Part shown: piece by piece, positions 13,955 to 31,900 of the stretch
How the letters are laid out: each line of letters begins with the position of its first letter
How positions within the stretch are numbered: the stretch's first letter is position 1
NCBI RefSeq assembly: GCF_009389715.1
Contig: NC_052409.1
Span: forward strand, 6,065,775 to 6,129,774
Direction: 5' to 3'
DNA: 64,000 bases
From: Phoenix dactylifera
Lineage: Eukaryota; Streptophyta; Magnoliopsida; Arecales; Arecaceae
Position numbers and translations under genes: made by a program
Notes under the pieces: generated by a model
The model's database searches: none
The model's input: the letters and a program-made list of their open reading frames with translations, nothing else
Told to the model about the DNA's origin: nothing

Positions 13955-13976
13955 AAAACCCTAGGGCTAGGGTTTT
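13955..13976. promoter_or_regulatory. Paired telo-box in the BUD13 leader
   Basis: AAAACCCTAGGGCTAGGGTTTT carries the AAACCCTA telo-box in both orientations as a near-perfect palindrome, 68-89 bases upstream of the BUD13 ATG. In plants this motif is typical of promoters and leaders of genes for translation and RNA processing. The rest of 13588-13954 shows nothing recognisable. Confidence 0.6.
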
Positions 13977-14043
13977 CCTCTCCTTCGTTCCACGCCAAGA
14001 AGCATCCCCCGATCTCGATTCGTCCTCCAGCTCGCGAGCTCCA

Positions 14044-17000
14044 ATGGCGGCCGTGTCGGCCTCGGCCTCTACCGCTCGCTCCCTTAAGGAATACCTCAAA
14101 CGGTACGAATCCGGCGCCGACGACCAGAAGAAGAAAAAGAAGAAGAAGAAGAAGGAGAAGCCCAAGTCCGACGCCATGGGTGGAGTTCGCGTCGTGGACG
14201 AAGACCCCGTCTGGCAAAAGCCCGTCCAGATCGAAGAAGAAGAGGAATCCGATTCCGCTGGTAATTTTAAACCAATAACTCTAATTCCGTAGTTCGAAGA
14301 TTGTTTACTTAATTTATTTTATTCATAGATTTTGCTATTTGGTGCAGGCGAAGAAAAACCCCTAATTGATGAGGATATAGAGGTCAAACGCATGAAGAGG
14401 CTTGAAGCAATTCGATCCCGGAGACCCTACCATGCGATTTCGGAAGATGGGAGCGGTTGGATCTCGATTTTGGATTCGTCGAAGCCCTCGAATGCTGCCG
14501 AGGCCGGCCGAGATCTTTCCCCGCCGCGACAGCGTCATGCCCGGTTCGACACGCCCTCTCCTGAGCCCAAACAGCAGCCTTTGGATGCCGACAATGCTGA
14601 CCTTTCGCCTCCACGGCAGCGGCGGAAGCGGTTTGATTCGCCAGAGCCTGAAAGAAAGATGTCTGGTATTGGGGAAGCTGACATGTCGCCGCTTCGGAGG
14701 CAGTCTACCGAAGATCTGTCCCCTCCACGGCGGGCTCGGCGGCGCTCGCTGGAGGGTGAGGCGTCTCGAGGCTCCCCAATGGCCGACCTTTCTCCACCGC
14801 GGAGAACCAGGAAGAGCTCGCCGGAGGACCTCTCCCCTCCCCACCGGGATCGTCGCCGCTTGCAGGAACGGGCTGACCTTTCTCCTCCAAGGAGAAGGCG
14901 GAAGGGTTCACCGGGTGACATCTCTGCACCACGTAGGGCTCTTTCACCCGATGCTCAAGGGCCACGCCAGTCTTCTGCCAGAGACCTTTCTCCTCCGAGA
15001 AGAAGTCGTAAGGATTCGTCAGTTGACCTCTCTCTGCCACGCCGGGTTCGTCAGCGCTCGCCTGATGCTGTAAGGCGTCCGGGGTCTCCTGCTGCTGACC
15101 TTTCTCCACCAAGAAAAAGTAGAAAGGAGGCGTCTTTGGGCAACGAAGCACGCCGGACTGGATTGCTTTCAACTCAGGAGATCAAAGATGAGATCAACCA
15201 GAAAAAAAAGGAGGAACTATCGAGGTGATTTACAGAGCATCAGTTTTTAGTGTCATTGAACTACTCTGAGTGAGGCTGTATGACTGCTCAGATTTAGTGT
15301 TGTTTTTTTCATATTCGCTGAGAAATGTTGGATAGTTTGCTTTCAGATATGTTATCTTGCACTTAAGCTGACAGGTGGAGGGAATATTTTTGCTTGCAGG
15401 TTTGCTTCCATGGATCCTTCTATGAGCGGGAGAGGTGCAGCACCTGTGTTTCGTGATGAGAAAGGTCAGATTACCTTTTCCAGAAACATATATAGTGAAT
15501 TTTGTCCCAGTATTGCTTTAAGTTAGCACTACTTTAGGATTCATGCGATTTTAAGTTCGCAAATTTAATGCTTTTATAGGAAAACGCATTTCAAAGGAGG
15601 AGTTGTTGAAATCGAAGGAAGAAGAGAAACCAAAGGTATGTGTCATTTTCTCCTAGCTTTGCTAGATGATTTGGAAGATCGCCTCTTTTTTTTTTTTTTC
15701 CTTTTTTGCCCGTTTTGGAATGCAGATGTATTGGTGTCATGTGTACTAACACTAAATGCATCCAATTTGACTGCAAGTTTTATGGGACAAATAATTTTTT
15801 GCACATATAATTATTTAAAAATTCGAGGGATATGATTTTTGCTGCCTTCTGCTACATTTCATTATTGGGTATTTATTTATCTTTTGCAAGAAAAGCATTA
15901 CTATTTATTTACAAATTTCTCATCTTGAGGAAAGAGTGGGTCATAGTCTGTGCGATGGAAGGTACCTTGGTACTTTGAGATGAGAGCATGATCTAAAAGG
16001 GAGGTATTGGGAACAAAGAAGGGAAAATTTCATCGTGAATCAGTTTCTTTTGGCTAATCAGGCAAAAAAGCTGCTTAAAAACCAAGAAAAACTGAAGTAG
16101 GGACTCATGATCAGCTTGAAAGAAACTCGCTTCCAGTTTGTTGGTATTGCACTGATTTATTGCAAATTAAAGTTTATTCAAACAATTACAGCAATATCTA
16201 ATTCAGTGATCATCGTGTGCTTATCGATTTTTCCTGAATCTTTTCAAAACTGGTAGTTGATTTTCTTGGCAGAATTTGCCCTATTATCCTTTATATTGTT
16301 GTCAAGGGGTTCTTTATTTCATTAATTGTGACTGCTTTTATGCTCTTATCAGGAAAAAAAATTGGAGTGGGGCAAAGGCTTAGCACAGAAACGAGAAGCT
16401 GAAGCTAGGGCACAAGAGCTACAACTTGAGAAGGACAAACCTTTTGCACGTACTAGGTAAGCAGTTAAATATGCGTATTATCATTGCTAATTTTTTCTTT
16501 TTTGATGGAAGGAAATGCACATTTTTGTATTCATTCAAATGTTACTTATTTGCTGAAGCTGATGCAAGTGTGTTTCCTTAGAGCTCTCACAAACATATAT
16601 AACTTGTAAGCATGATGCACGAACAAATATATTCACCAGAAGAGTTGCTATCCTACATTATAGATTAACTTTCACCAAATCTGTGTTCCCAAATGAGGTG
16701 TACCTTTATGATTATGGGGTTTCATAGTGTAAAATAATATTTGGTAAGAATGGCTAGATATTTTGGAGCCCTTTAAATTGACATTCTTCGTATATCTAAA
16801 TTGGAATAAATTTGTAATAGAGAGTCTCTGCGTTGGTCCATTCCTTGGTACTTGCATGACAGCTGTTGCTGTCAACCTTGTTGTGTTAGGAGTTTTATGC
16901 TCTATTTTGGTAATATACACACATATCCTTTGACTGTTCGAGTGCAGACGGGCTTACATGCAACCAGTGTTTGTAAAATAAACTGTCATATTGATTACAG

Positions 17001-18868
17001 AATCAAATTTAAATCCTTTTACTTTCATATTTATTAAAAAAAAAAAATCAGTGATGCTTTCTTTGCTGTCCAATAAAACAAGTTGAATATAGCATAAGTG
17101 AAGATGTTGAGATGGATGTGTGGTAAATCTAGGAAAAAAAAAGTGAGATGTGAATATATTAGTCTACCTGCCCTTGCCCTGGCCTCTCTTCTCTGTTCAT
17201 TCTCTTTCACTTCTCTCCTTTCCTCCTTGTACTCCCATTTGTATATAAAAAACAGATTGGACTTGCCATAATTCTTTCCTTAAGGAGGGTGGGGTGTGGT
17301 ATATTTTAAGGAACTATAAGAGTTGCAAAAAATTAAAGACAAGTGATTGAGATTGATTGACATTCTATGGCATGTACAGTGAAGAACTGCAAGGTCTCTA
17401 GCAAGGAAAAGTATTTCGATCATTGATGAAGGATGTAGGAAAAGGAGGGAAGGTGTAAGGTGAGAAGGACGGAAGTTGTTTTGAAGATTATGGAAAAGCT
17501 TGAAATAACACAGGCGGTAGCCTTAAGATCAACTCAAGAATCGGGGCTAATCTTGAAATTTATAATTACTGATTATGTTTTTTCTACAATCTTAATGTAC
17601 AATTTAGATTTCTTTCTGCTAAAAGTTGACTGGAATGGCACTGCTGTCTAGAAATTGGTGGTTCATCTTCTCATTGAATCTCTGTCTTAAAATTTCTGCA
17701 TTTTTTGTCATTTTACATTCTTTCGATGCATGTACAAGTCTTATAGTTGTACTTTTTTATGCCTGTAGGGATGACCCAGAGCTTGATAAGATGTTAAAGG
17801 AGAGGATCAGATGGGGCGATCCAATGGCACACTTGGTCAAGGTCTTCTTTTCCTCCCATAGCCTGTATGCCTAATACTGGTTGACATCAGCTTACTGACA
17901 TTGTTTTTTTATTTGTTGTTTTGTTGTAGAACCCTGAGCGTGTTTTGGAAGATCTTGGTGATAATGAGAAAATGAAAGAATCTGGTTTTATAATTCCTCA
18001 GACTATTCCCAGTCACAGCTGGATAAAACGGGGATTAGATTGTCCTCCAAATCGATATGGTATCAGACCAGGTCGTCATTGGGATGGAGTTGATCGTAGC
18101 AATGGTTCGTCTCACTCCCATCTTTTGATACTCTCATTTTTCTTCTTGTTTTTTTTTCCAGCTTGTTTTCTTTTTCAATAGGCTTGTAGCCATCTTTGTT
18201 TTGTCTTTTGAACTCGGTACAGTATTATATTTGTTTGAAATTTGCATGGCATAAAGCATTAAATCCATGCATTCCAAATTCTGGGCCTGTCGGTGTTGAA
18301 CACTGGAATGCTTGTGACACTTCAAGACACAAGTTGAACATTTCAAACATCGTTCATGACACCATTGTGATTACATGTGCAACTTTGATGCATGCATAGA
18401 AGGTGCTGTTAACGTTACATTTAGCAACACTTATCTTTTTCTAAAAGTGAGAAGCAAGAAAGTTTTAAGTGCGGCTAGGCATTTATAGCAACAATATTCA
18501 GCAACACTATAATAGTAACAGTAACAGTAACTTGGCCCTTATTTGTAAAATAGCTGCTGGCATGCAGTGAACTGCAACTGCTGTCCTCCTTGCTTTGATT
18601 TCATAAGCAGCTGATTGCTAAACATTGTTTTTCTCAAATTAAATTAATAAATTTGTGTGCATGAAAGACACCATCCATGCTATGAATAGTACTTTCTGAA
18701 AGTTATGCAAGCCAAGGTTATAAAATGGGGCAATGTTTTGATGCAGTAAATTTCATCAGTTGTTCATTATTTGTGGTTGCAGGTTATGAGAAGGAATTGT
18801 TTAAGAGACAGAATGAAAAGCGAGCTACTGAGAGGGAAGCCTATCTTTGGTCTGTTTCTGAAATGTAA
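14044..18868 (+). CDS. BUD13: BUD13 homologue, RES-complex pre-mRNA splicing factor
   Basis: BUD13 belongs to the RES (retention and splicing) complex with SNU17/RBMX2 and PML1/SNIP1, which joins the activated spliceosome in the nucleus. Exons are 14044-14260, 14348-15224, 15400-15464, 15580-15635, 16353-16456, 17769-17841, 17930-18104 and 18783-18868. Phase is kept throughout, giving 550 residues. The N-terminus has [12 protein letters not shown] and a lysine run, then [13 protein letters not shown]. Exon 2 holds about eleven units of the type DLSPPRRxRxxS. The C-terminus has the conserved BUD13 core: [19 protein letters not shown], then [20 protein letters not shown], and the family-typical end YLWSVSEM. 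The exon 7 donor is the weak GTTCGT. The first ATG after a CT-rich leader was taken as start. The number and spelling of the repeats differ between species, so the middle is probably disordered. Confidence 0.95.
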
Positions 18869-19256
18869 GTACTCAAACGCAAGAATAGCCAGACCAGATA
18901 AGAGTCCTTTCTCAAATACCTCTGTAGTGAAGACTTCGATCAGCAGCAGAGCCATTGTCATCAGCAGAGCTCCCATGACAGCAATGTGGTGATCGCTTCG
19001 ATGATTTTTCTTGACCTTGCATGAGTGGCGCTGTATTTTTGTTAGCATCACGAAACATGTTCCTCGTACAAGGCAATATCTTATGTGGAGCCAAGAAATA
19101 TCAACTGTAAAACTGGGTCATCTTTATTCCTGCTCCATTGCTGCCAAATGTAAGACTGGGTCATCTTTATCAGTTGTACGCTATTTAATATCTTTATTCC
19201 AACCATTCAGCTGAAGCATTACTGTAAATGTATGCACCGATTGAAATGAGGTCAGT
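18869..19256. other. BUD13 3' UTR and flank
   Basis: The 3' end of the BUD13 message is expected here. On the plus strand CTGGGTCATCTTTAT is repeated (near 19114 and 19156). An antisense open frame (18767-19051) is discussed among the findings. No second gene was recognised. Confidence 0.5.
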
Positions 19257-19466
19257 TTAGTAGCAATTAGACGAATATCTTTCAGGAGGAAGTAAGAAGG
19301 CCATGAGGTCTTTCCAAGTAGCAGCGAACTTAGCAATTATGATCGAAGAAGCTTGAAAGACTGTGAACCTAGCTGGGAGAGTCCGATCCCTAATGATCGA
19401 AACCAGCGCATACAAGGAAGCACCAAAATTAACCTTTACCATGTCATTGGGAGGCGGGGTACCCAT
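19257..19466 (-). mobile_element. LINE RNase H fragment
   Basis: The minus frame reads NDMVKVNFGASLYALVSIIR, then further on TVFQASSIIIAKFAATWKDL. This is the start of the RNase H domain of a plant LINE (usual form VKVNFDGS...IRD...AEL-AAW-GL), with Asp replaced by Gly in VNFG. Only about 70 residues remain, and no poly(A) was found downstream. It is a dead fragment. Confidence 0.6.
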
Positions 19467-20230
19467 GTAACTAGAAAGTGTAGGTTTGAGGCTAAGAACT
19501 ACTCGAGACTCAAATATCCCAATGCCACAGGTTTAGTAAGGCTGAATTTGATGATGCCTTGTAGAATTTCTTTACCATTCGGATGTTCAGATCTTCTGTT
19601 TGTCGGGAACCATGATCAATGCCTTCAAAGATATAAGATTCTTTATAGAATTATTTCTAAAATGCCACCCTTCTTTTTGACCTTTCTTCGGTTACCTATG
19701 AAAAAAGCCTCGTAGGTTTATTCTAAAAATTTTGTCTAACAATAAGATAAACTTTGTTGTCATATTTGGCAAATAGCGTAACCTAAAAATAGAAAAAAAA
19801 ATTATAATGGAAGAAAAAAAATTATGGTATATCGTACTGTATTAATTTAGATAGTACAGAATATATCATATCAATATTCAATTCGAATAAACGTATTGAG
19901 ACAATATGAAAAAAAATATATATTATATCGATAGTCTGTTATCAATGCGGCGAATCTGGAAAAAAAAATTCTATCCATCACCCTTTGATTCCATCCAATG
20001 TGGCTTTGATGCTGCGTGACATCAATCTTCCAACCCTCAGGTGACACTCAGCTATTACACCAATTCTTAACTGACAGGTAGGATCATAAGAGAGAGGCGT
20101 GCATAAGGTACTTTTAAAAAAAAGAAAGAAAAAAAAAAAAGGAAGGAGAAGCAAAGGGGAACCTTCTTTGCTTCTCCTTCCTTGGCGTGGAATCGTAGAT
20201 GCTGCTCTTCTTTGACACGCAATTCGTGCG
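19467..20230. other. Intergenic, upstream of the SGPP-type gene
   Basis: AT-rich DNA with a poly(A) stretch at 20115-20140. Nothing is recognisable apart from what may be the distal promoter. Confidence 0.5.
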
Positions 20231-20600
20231 CCACGTGCAAAAAATCTCGCTTCCCCCGAGAAGTCTGTGCGTGAGAGAGAGAGAGATGAGCTGTACTTCT
20301 AAAATAAAATCACTATGTGGACCCGAGTGAATCACCGAAACATGCAAACCCGGAAGTTAGGGACTAAAACAGCCAATAAATTCGCACTAGAAAATGGGTT
20401 CAGATATCGTGGGGACAGTCTGGGGTACGCGTAGTAGCGTCGAAAATCACGTTTGCTAAGGGAGCGAGGAGGGAAAACAGGGGCGACAGGGGGGAAAGGA
20501 AGGAGATTCGGCGAATCTCCTCCACCCATCTGCTATAAATTCGCTTCTCCTCTTCTCTCCTTCGACCGCTATCTCTCTCTCCCCTGTCCGCGGCCGTCCT
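20231..20600 (+). promoter_or_regulatory. Likely promoter of the SGPP-type phosphatase gene
   Basis: A G-box CACGTG (20232-20237) and a TATAAAT box (20534-20540) precede a CT-rich leader (TCTCTCTCTCCCCTGTCC). The leader runs to the ATG at 20657. The transcription start should lie near 20565-20575. Confidence 0.6.
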
Positions 20601-20656
20601 CTTTGATCGGAGGAACAGAGCTTAACATCGTTGGGTTTAGCGATTTTGAGGAGAAG

Positions 20657-26851
<6,195 letters not shown>

Positions 26852-28935
26852 GGTGGATTTATTCTTCATTAGATGATAAATATAGTATGGATTACGGAAT
26901 AAGGGTAAAATTGTGGCATTTCAACAGGAGAATTTATTTGTGTACAACAACTTTACACAGACAAATATGCGATTCTTTTTGGAATTGTAAGGTCATTTGC
27001 AATGCCGAGGTCCTCTTGCATCGCCAATGATCAAGAAATTTGCAGCGATACTCTCAGATTTAACTTAATGTGATGGCAGTAGATGTAACACCACCAATTT
27101 GTTGTTCCCGTTGGTTATCGTCAACGGTGATAAAGACAGTACTACTGTATTATAATCATCATATGAATTAATGTTATAATTCTCTTTAGTTTGGATGTTT
27201 CTGATTTGGATATTATGCGGTACTGAGTGAGGATGTATGGAAAATAGTATTAGTGGAAAAAAGGAAATGAAATAAACACAAATGACATGAATTGATGGTT
27301 TGGGCATGTATGGTGCAACATTCACATATCTTTGATGTGTCTCGCTGATATGACACCAAAGTAGGCAGGCATTTCAAAAGTAAGTGGAGCTTTGAGGCTC
27401 ATGTTTCTTCGGCCGAGGTTGCAGATTCTAATCCTTGCGATGACAAATGTTGAAGGCCCTAGTTGTGTATGGCTTGGTTAGTTGGCTCTTGTCTCGGTTC
27501 AGTTAGGGGCAATATAAATAAACCTGCAGCCAAAGCATGCCCTCTCTGTTTATTTAAATATTAAAGCGTATATGAACAAATCTGTGGTGAAAGCAAGTCT
27601 TTGGTAGAGTTTGCACTTTATGAAAAAAATTGCACAATCAGCAACAAAGGCAAGTCACGCAACATGAAATGTTTATATGAGAACAGTTAACTGATGATTT
27701 AGAGAGGTTCACAAGTTAGAACAATTGGGTGCCAAAATCCTGTATAACCTTCTTCATGGATTCAGTCATTAAAGCTCAAAAAAGATTTCTATTCCAATGG
27801 AAAATCTGGTGGTGCAGACTTGCGTGCCAAGATATATTCTAGTGAAGGAATTGAGGGAGGCTGCATGAAAGATGAAACAATGGCAATTTCCAGGGCGCCG
27901 CTGCAACTCCATGGAACACAGTTTAATCAGCCACGCCAACGAATTCGTTAGGACACAAATGGAAACACATGCTCCAACTGAAGAAGCTGCTTTGTTGTTT
28001 AATCTTGAGTTTACCCTATTGATGAGATTTAAGAAAGTTTCTCTGTTGAGATCTCAAAATCCCTCTTACCTGTCCAAAGTTTTCCCAGCATCCCATCTTG
28101 GCTGAGACAAACCAAGATTTCACTTTATCTCTAATATAGCCAAAACATTAAGATGACCAACATTTTGCACTTCAGCACTCCACTTTGGAATCACATTACA
28201 CCCTCCAGAATAACTCAGGCTGTCAATGGAGCACTTATCAAGGTGGCGTATCAATCGAACAAAATTTTAGCACTTGTATGTTAATCACCATATTCACTAA
28301 CAGAGCCATGCACATACATCAACTACTTGCTACATGCATATCAGTCGGGCATAAACATCACTCTCTCTCCGCCAGACACCTATATCCACTCCACCCAGAG
28401 CCTAGATTCCAATTCTAGATGTCAAAATCTTGCAAAACGAGGACTTAGATAATGAATGGTTGAAACAAAGATCAACACCACTTGGAATCGAGAATCCAAT
28501 CTTTAACTCAAAGGACTCGAGGTAATTTTACAGACTGGTATATTACTAAGCCACCTCATTTCCATTCAGTAACCATGCACAGCAGGTGGTGCTAAATACA
28601 CATCATTCAGTAACTGTTACTTTGTGAGCAGAATGCATCACGCATGCTAAGCTTCAGCAGAGTTTGCCGGAGCCAGCCAGAAAATACCAATGCAAAAGCA
28701 AATGAGAACAACAGCCTTGCACAACATGTACAAATAATACCCAAAAACTCGCTATCTATAGTGATAATATCAAATTATACAAATTTCAATCAAAGAGACA
28801 TGAATATGCAGTCCAAAATTGTGATCGACTATCGTGCGAATGAATCCGCACAACAAAAATAAAGAAAGGTGACGAATGGAATATGCTTAAAAATAATAAA
28901 TAAGCACTCGATAGAGACATGAATATTAACATAAT
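26852..28935. other. Intergenic between the converging SGPP and DRP1E genes
   Basis: The 3' UTRs of both genes must end in this 2.1-kb stretch. No further gene, RNA or element could be supported. A weak tRNA-like segment at 27400-27470 was considered and rejected. Confidence 0.6.
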
Positions 28936-31900
28936 CTATCTAGTCCATGAAACTGAGTCGATTTCATCCCTTGCAGCCCTATACAATTCAAGTCTCTTAG
29001 CACATTGTTGTCTACGCTCCATCAAAGCCGGATCCTCATCCAAAAGCTTAGCAAGATCCTTTCCCTACATAGCACAAAGGAATCATTAAAACCCAAAACT
29101 TAATAGGGGAAAAAGGGAAAAACTGCACTTAAGAATTAGGTTGCCAAAGGGTGGTTGAGACCTCTTTTTTCCCCACTTGTGTATAGAAATGGTCAAGCAA
29201 AGATCGCTTAGCTTCTCGAACTTGGCAGTGGACTGCTGACTTTGGGATAGAGTTTTTAAGTGTGTCTGACACCATCCCTATGTAAGAGGATACATTCGAT
29301 CCTATCCTCCTGAAATGCCCCTCACCATATCGGTCAGTAGTGGAGGCAGCTGGATTCCCTCCTTTCTCTACCTCCTGTGGAAGCCTTCGAAAGAATTCCA
29401 CTGTCAAGTATGATGACTCCATATCAACCAGCCGTAGTGTAGTCCTCCGACTATCTTCACGGAATCTCTCCAAGGCTTCATATGCTGCAACAGCTAATTC
29501 GGCTTGGAGAGTAGGAAATCTTCTCAATTCCTGTTAATACAAGACATCAGCATGAGTTTTTGTCATTTGGAGAAATAGATAGTACTTTAGAAGATCTTTA
29601 ACTGCTTTAATACTTACCTGTGTCTCTCCTATAGACTTCCTCACCAATTCCTTCAAAACATAGTGCACCTGCAACATTTATAATTCCAGATTAGGAATTT
29701 AAAAACAAAATAAAGAAAGAAAGCTCATGCTCCTTAAAATACCTATCTGACCACGGATTCAAAGCTAGAAAGAATGAGCGGAAAAATCCCAGAGTCAAAT
29801 AAAAAAATCATAAGACAATAATACATGGGAAAAAATAGCTTACCGCATCTACTGTTGCTTCACCTGGACCTCTAAAATAACTGAGAGCACCCTCAATAAG
29901 ACGACGGTAACCTTGCTCAGGAGCAATCAAGTGAGGCTGATAACCATCTGCTTGAGAGACCACCTTCTTCACATTTTGCAAAGAAAGATAACGGTCAAAA
30001 GGAAGTTTCCTCATAGCAGCAGGGAGTTGATTGTCAAAAATTCCGTATATTCGATCACCACCAGGTCGTCTGTTATTAAATAGCAAAACATTTCACAAAC
30101 TTGGATTCTTAAAATGTAGAATTTAAATAAAAACAATGAAAGCCACCATTTATTAAATGAAGGTATATAAAAGAGTGGGGATCAACAAGCAAGAAGCTAC
30201 ATGCACTTGCTTACCAATGCATGTTCAAATTTAGAATTTATAAACATTAACAGCCAACGGCGTATTAATCAAAGAAACGATACACTCGACATAATGTTAC
30301 AATAATTAATTGACACCTCACATATGAGGCATCAAAGATCACTTGATAACACTCATCACATCAATAGCAATAAAAAACATTTAGAAGCATTATGACAATG
30401 TATTAGCATGGAGCTTCCAAGTGTGCCAAGCAAGGTTCACCATCTTGATACTAAACCCATATCGGTACAAATGCTAGCATAGTGTCAGTTCGCTCGGTAC
30501 AAGGGTCGATTTGGCATACCAAGATTCAGTATGCTCCTTGTACCAAGTCTCGGTTCGGGACCATTCAGTAATGGTATTCCGGTATAGGACAGCATGTACT
30601 AGTATGGGAACCTTGGTGCCAAGTGCTTTATTTCTAGTCTTTGGCATAAAAAAAGCCACAAGTTGAATTAACCATGTTAGTCTGAAAAATGCATATTATC
30701 TGCATGCTTGAAAGGGAAGAGAGAAAGGGAAGTCGGGAACATTGTTGACCATCATAAAGAAGCTAAAAGGCACTTACCCTCCATCTAGATGTTCTTTGAA
30801 TATCCGGTCAAACGCACGACAGAGTTCCAAAATAGTGTACAGCTGCGCCTGAAAATACAAAAAAAGAAAATAAAAAACTATGCATATTCCTGTTTTCTTT
30901 ATATAACATATTATTCCATTTAATGCAACATAATGAGATACAAGTGCCTTACCCCTGCATCAACAGCAACTGGCCTCCCGATATGGTCCATCTCCGATTC
31001 TAGTTCATCAATCGTTTTATTGATCAAAGATGTGATACTTGGAATCTGTGCCCTAATGACGGACTCCAGATGCTGAAAACAATCACCATCGTTTCAGTGA
31101 ATGTAATTCTACAATATTTAATGAATAATACCTTAAATTGTGAACGGCAATCACATATTACCCTTGAAAGAAGCTTAGCTAGATATTCGGACCCCATTTT
31201 ACTGGCTAAGTGTGCATAGTCAGGACTAGTTGCAAAGTACTCCCTCTCATTTCGTCTGGCAGCAATCATGTCAACATTCTTATTTATATCTGCTTGTGAA
31301 CGGTTTACGATTCCAACCCAGGGATGTTGCAACCGATAAGATCTTCCTTCAAGAACCTAGAAACAACATTGATATATTAAAACTTAGCTTTAAATACAAG
31401 CAAACTTATGCATAACATACAATGATGAAAATGGAAACTGCTACATATACATAAAGAAAAAAGAAAAAAAACAGAAACTTACATCTAGAGCATTTGTTCC
31501 CTTATCCATTAGATCTAGCTTTGTCAACACCCCAAATGTCCTTTCACCTAACCACAGCTCAAAGAACAGAAACTCATACAGGAGGAAAAAAAGAACATCT
31601 AGAGCTTCATAGAACAATCGTAATAACATCATTGATGTTTTCAAGTATGTTTTCTCATTGCTATTGTTGTTGAGAGAGATACTAAAGTAGCTATGCTAAC
31701 CCATACCTGTAGGATCAACTTCTCTAGCAAGCTTTATTGCATCAGAAGTAGCAATATCTTGATTGGCTGGAGATATTGCCAGTATAATGCAGTTAGGCTG
31801 AAACAAAAAGTACTACACTTTCAGAAAGAATTTGATTAAGAACAGGCATAATTATAGATAGCATGTATGAATGTTAAATTGAAGTAGAGAGAATGTTCTG

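Noticed and set aside
14362-14921. Long minus-strand frames opposite BUD13 exon 2
   Set aside because: Antisense shadows of the repetitive, GC-rich DLSPPRR exon.
27400-27470. tRNA-derived SINE
   Set aside because: A GGTTGCAGATTCTAATCC stretch resembles a B box, but no convincing A box, 3' tail or flanking duplication was found.
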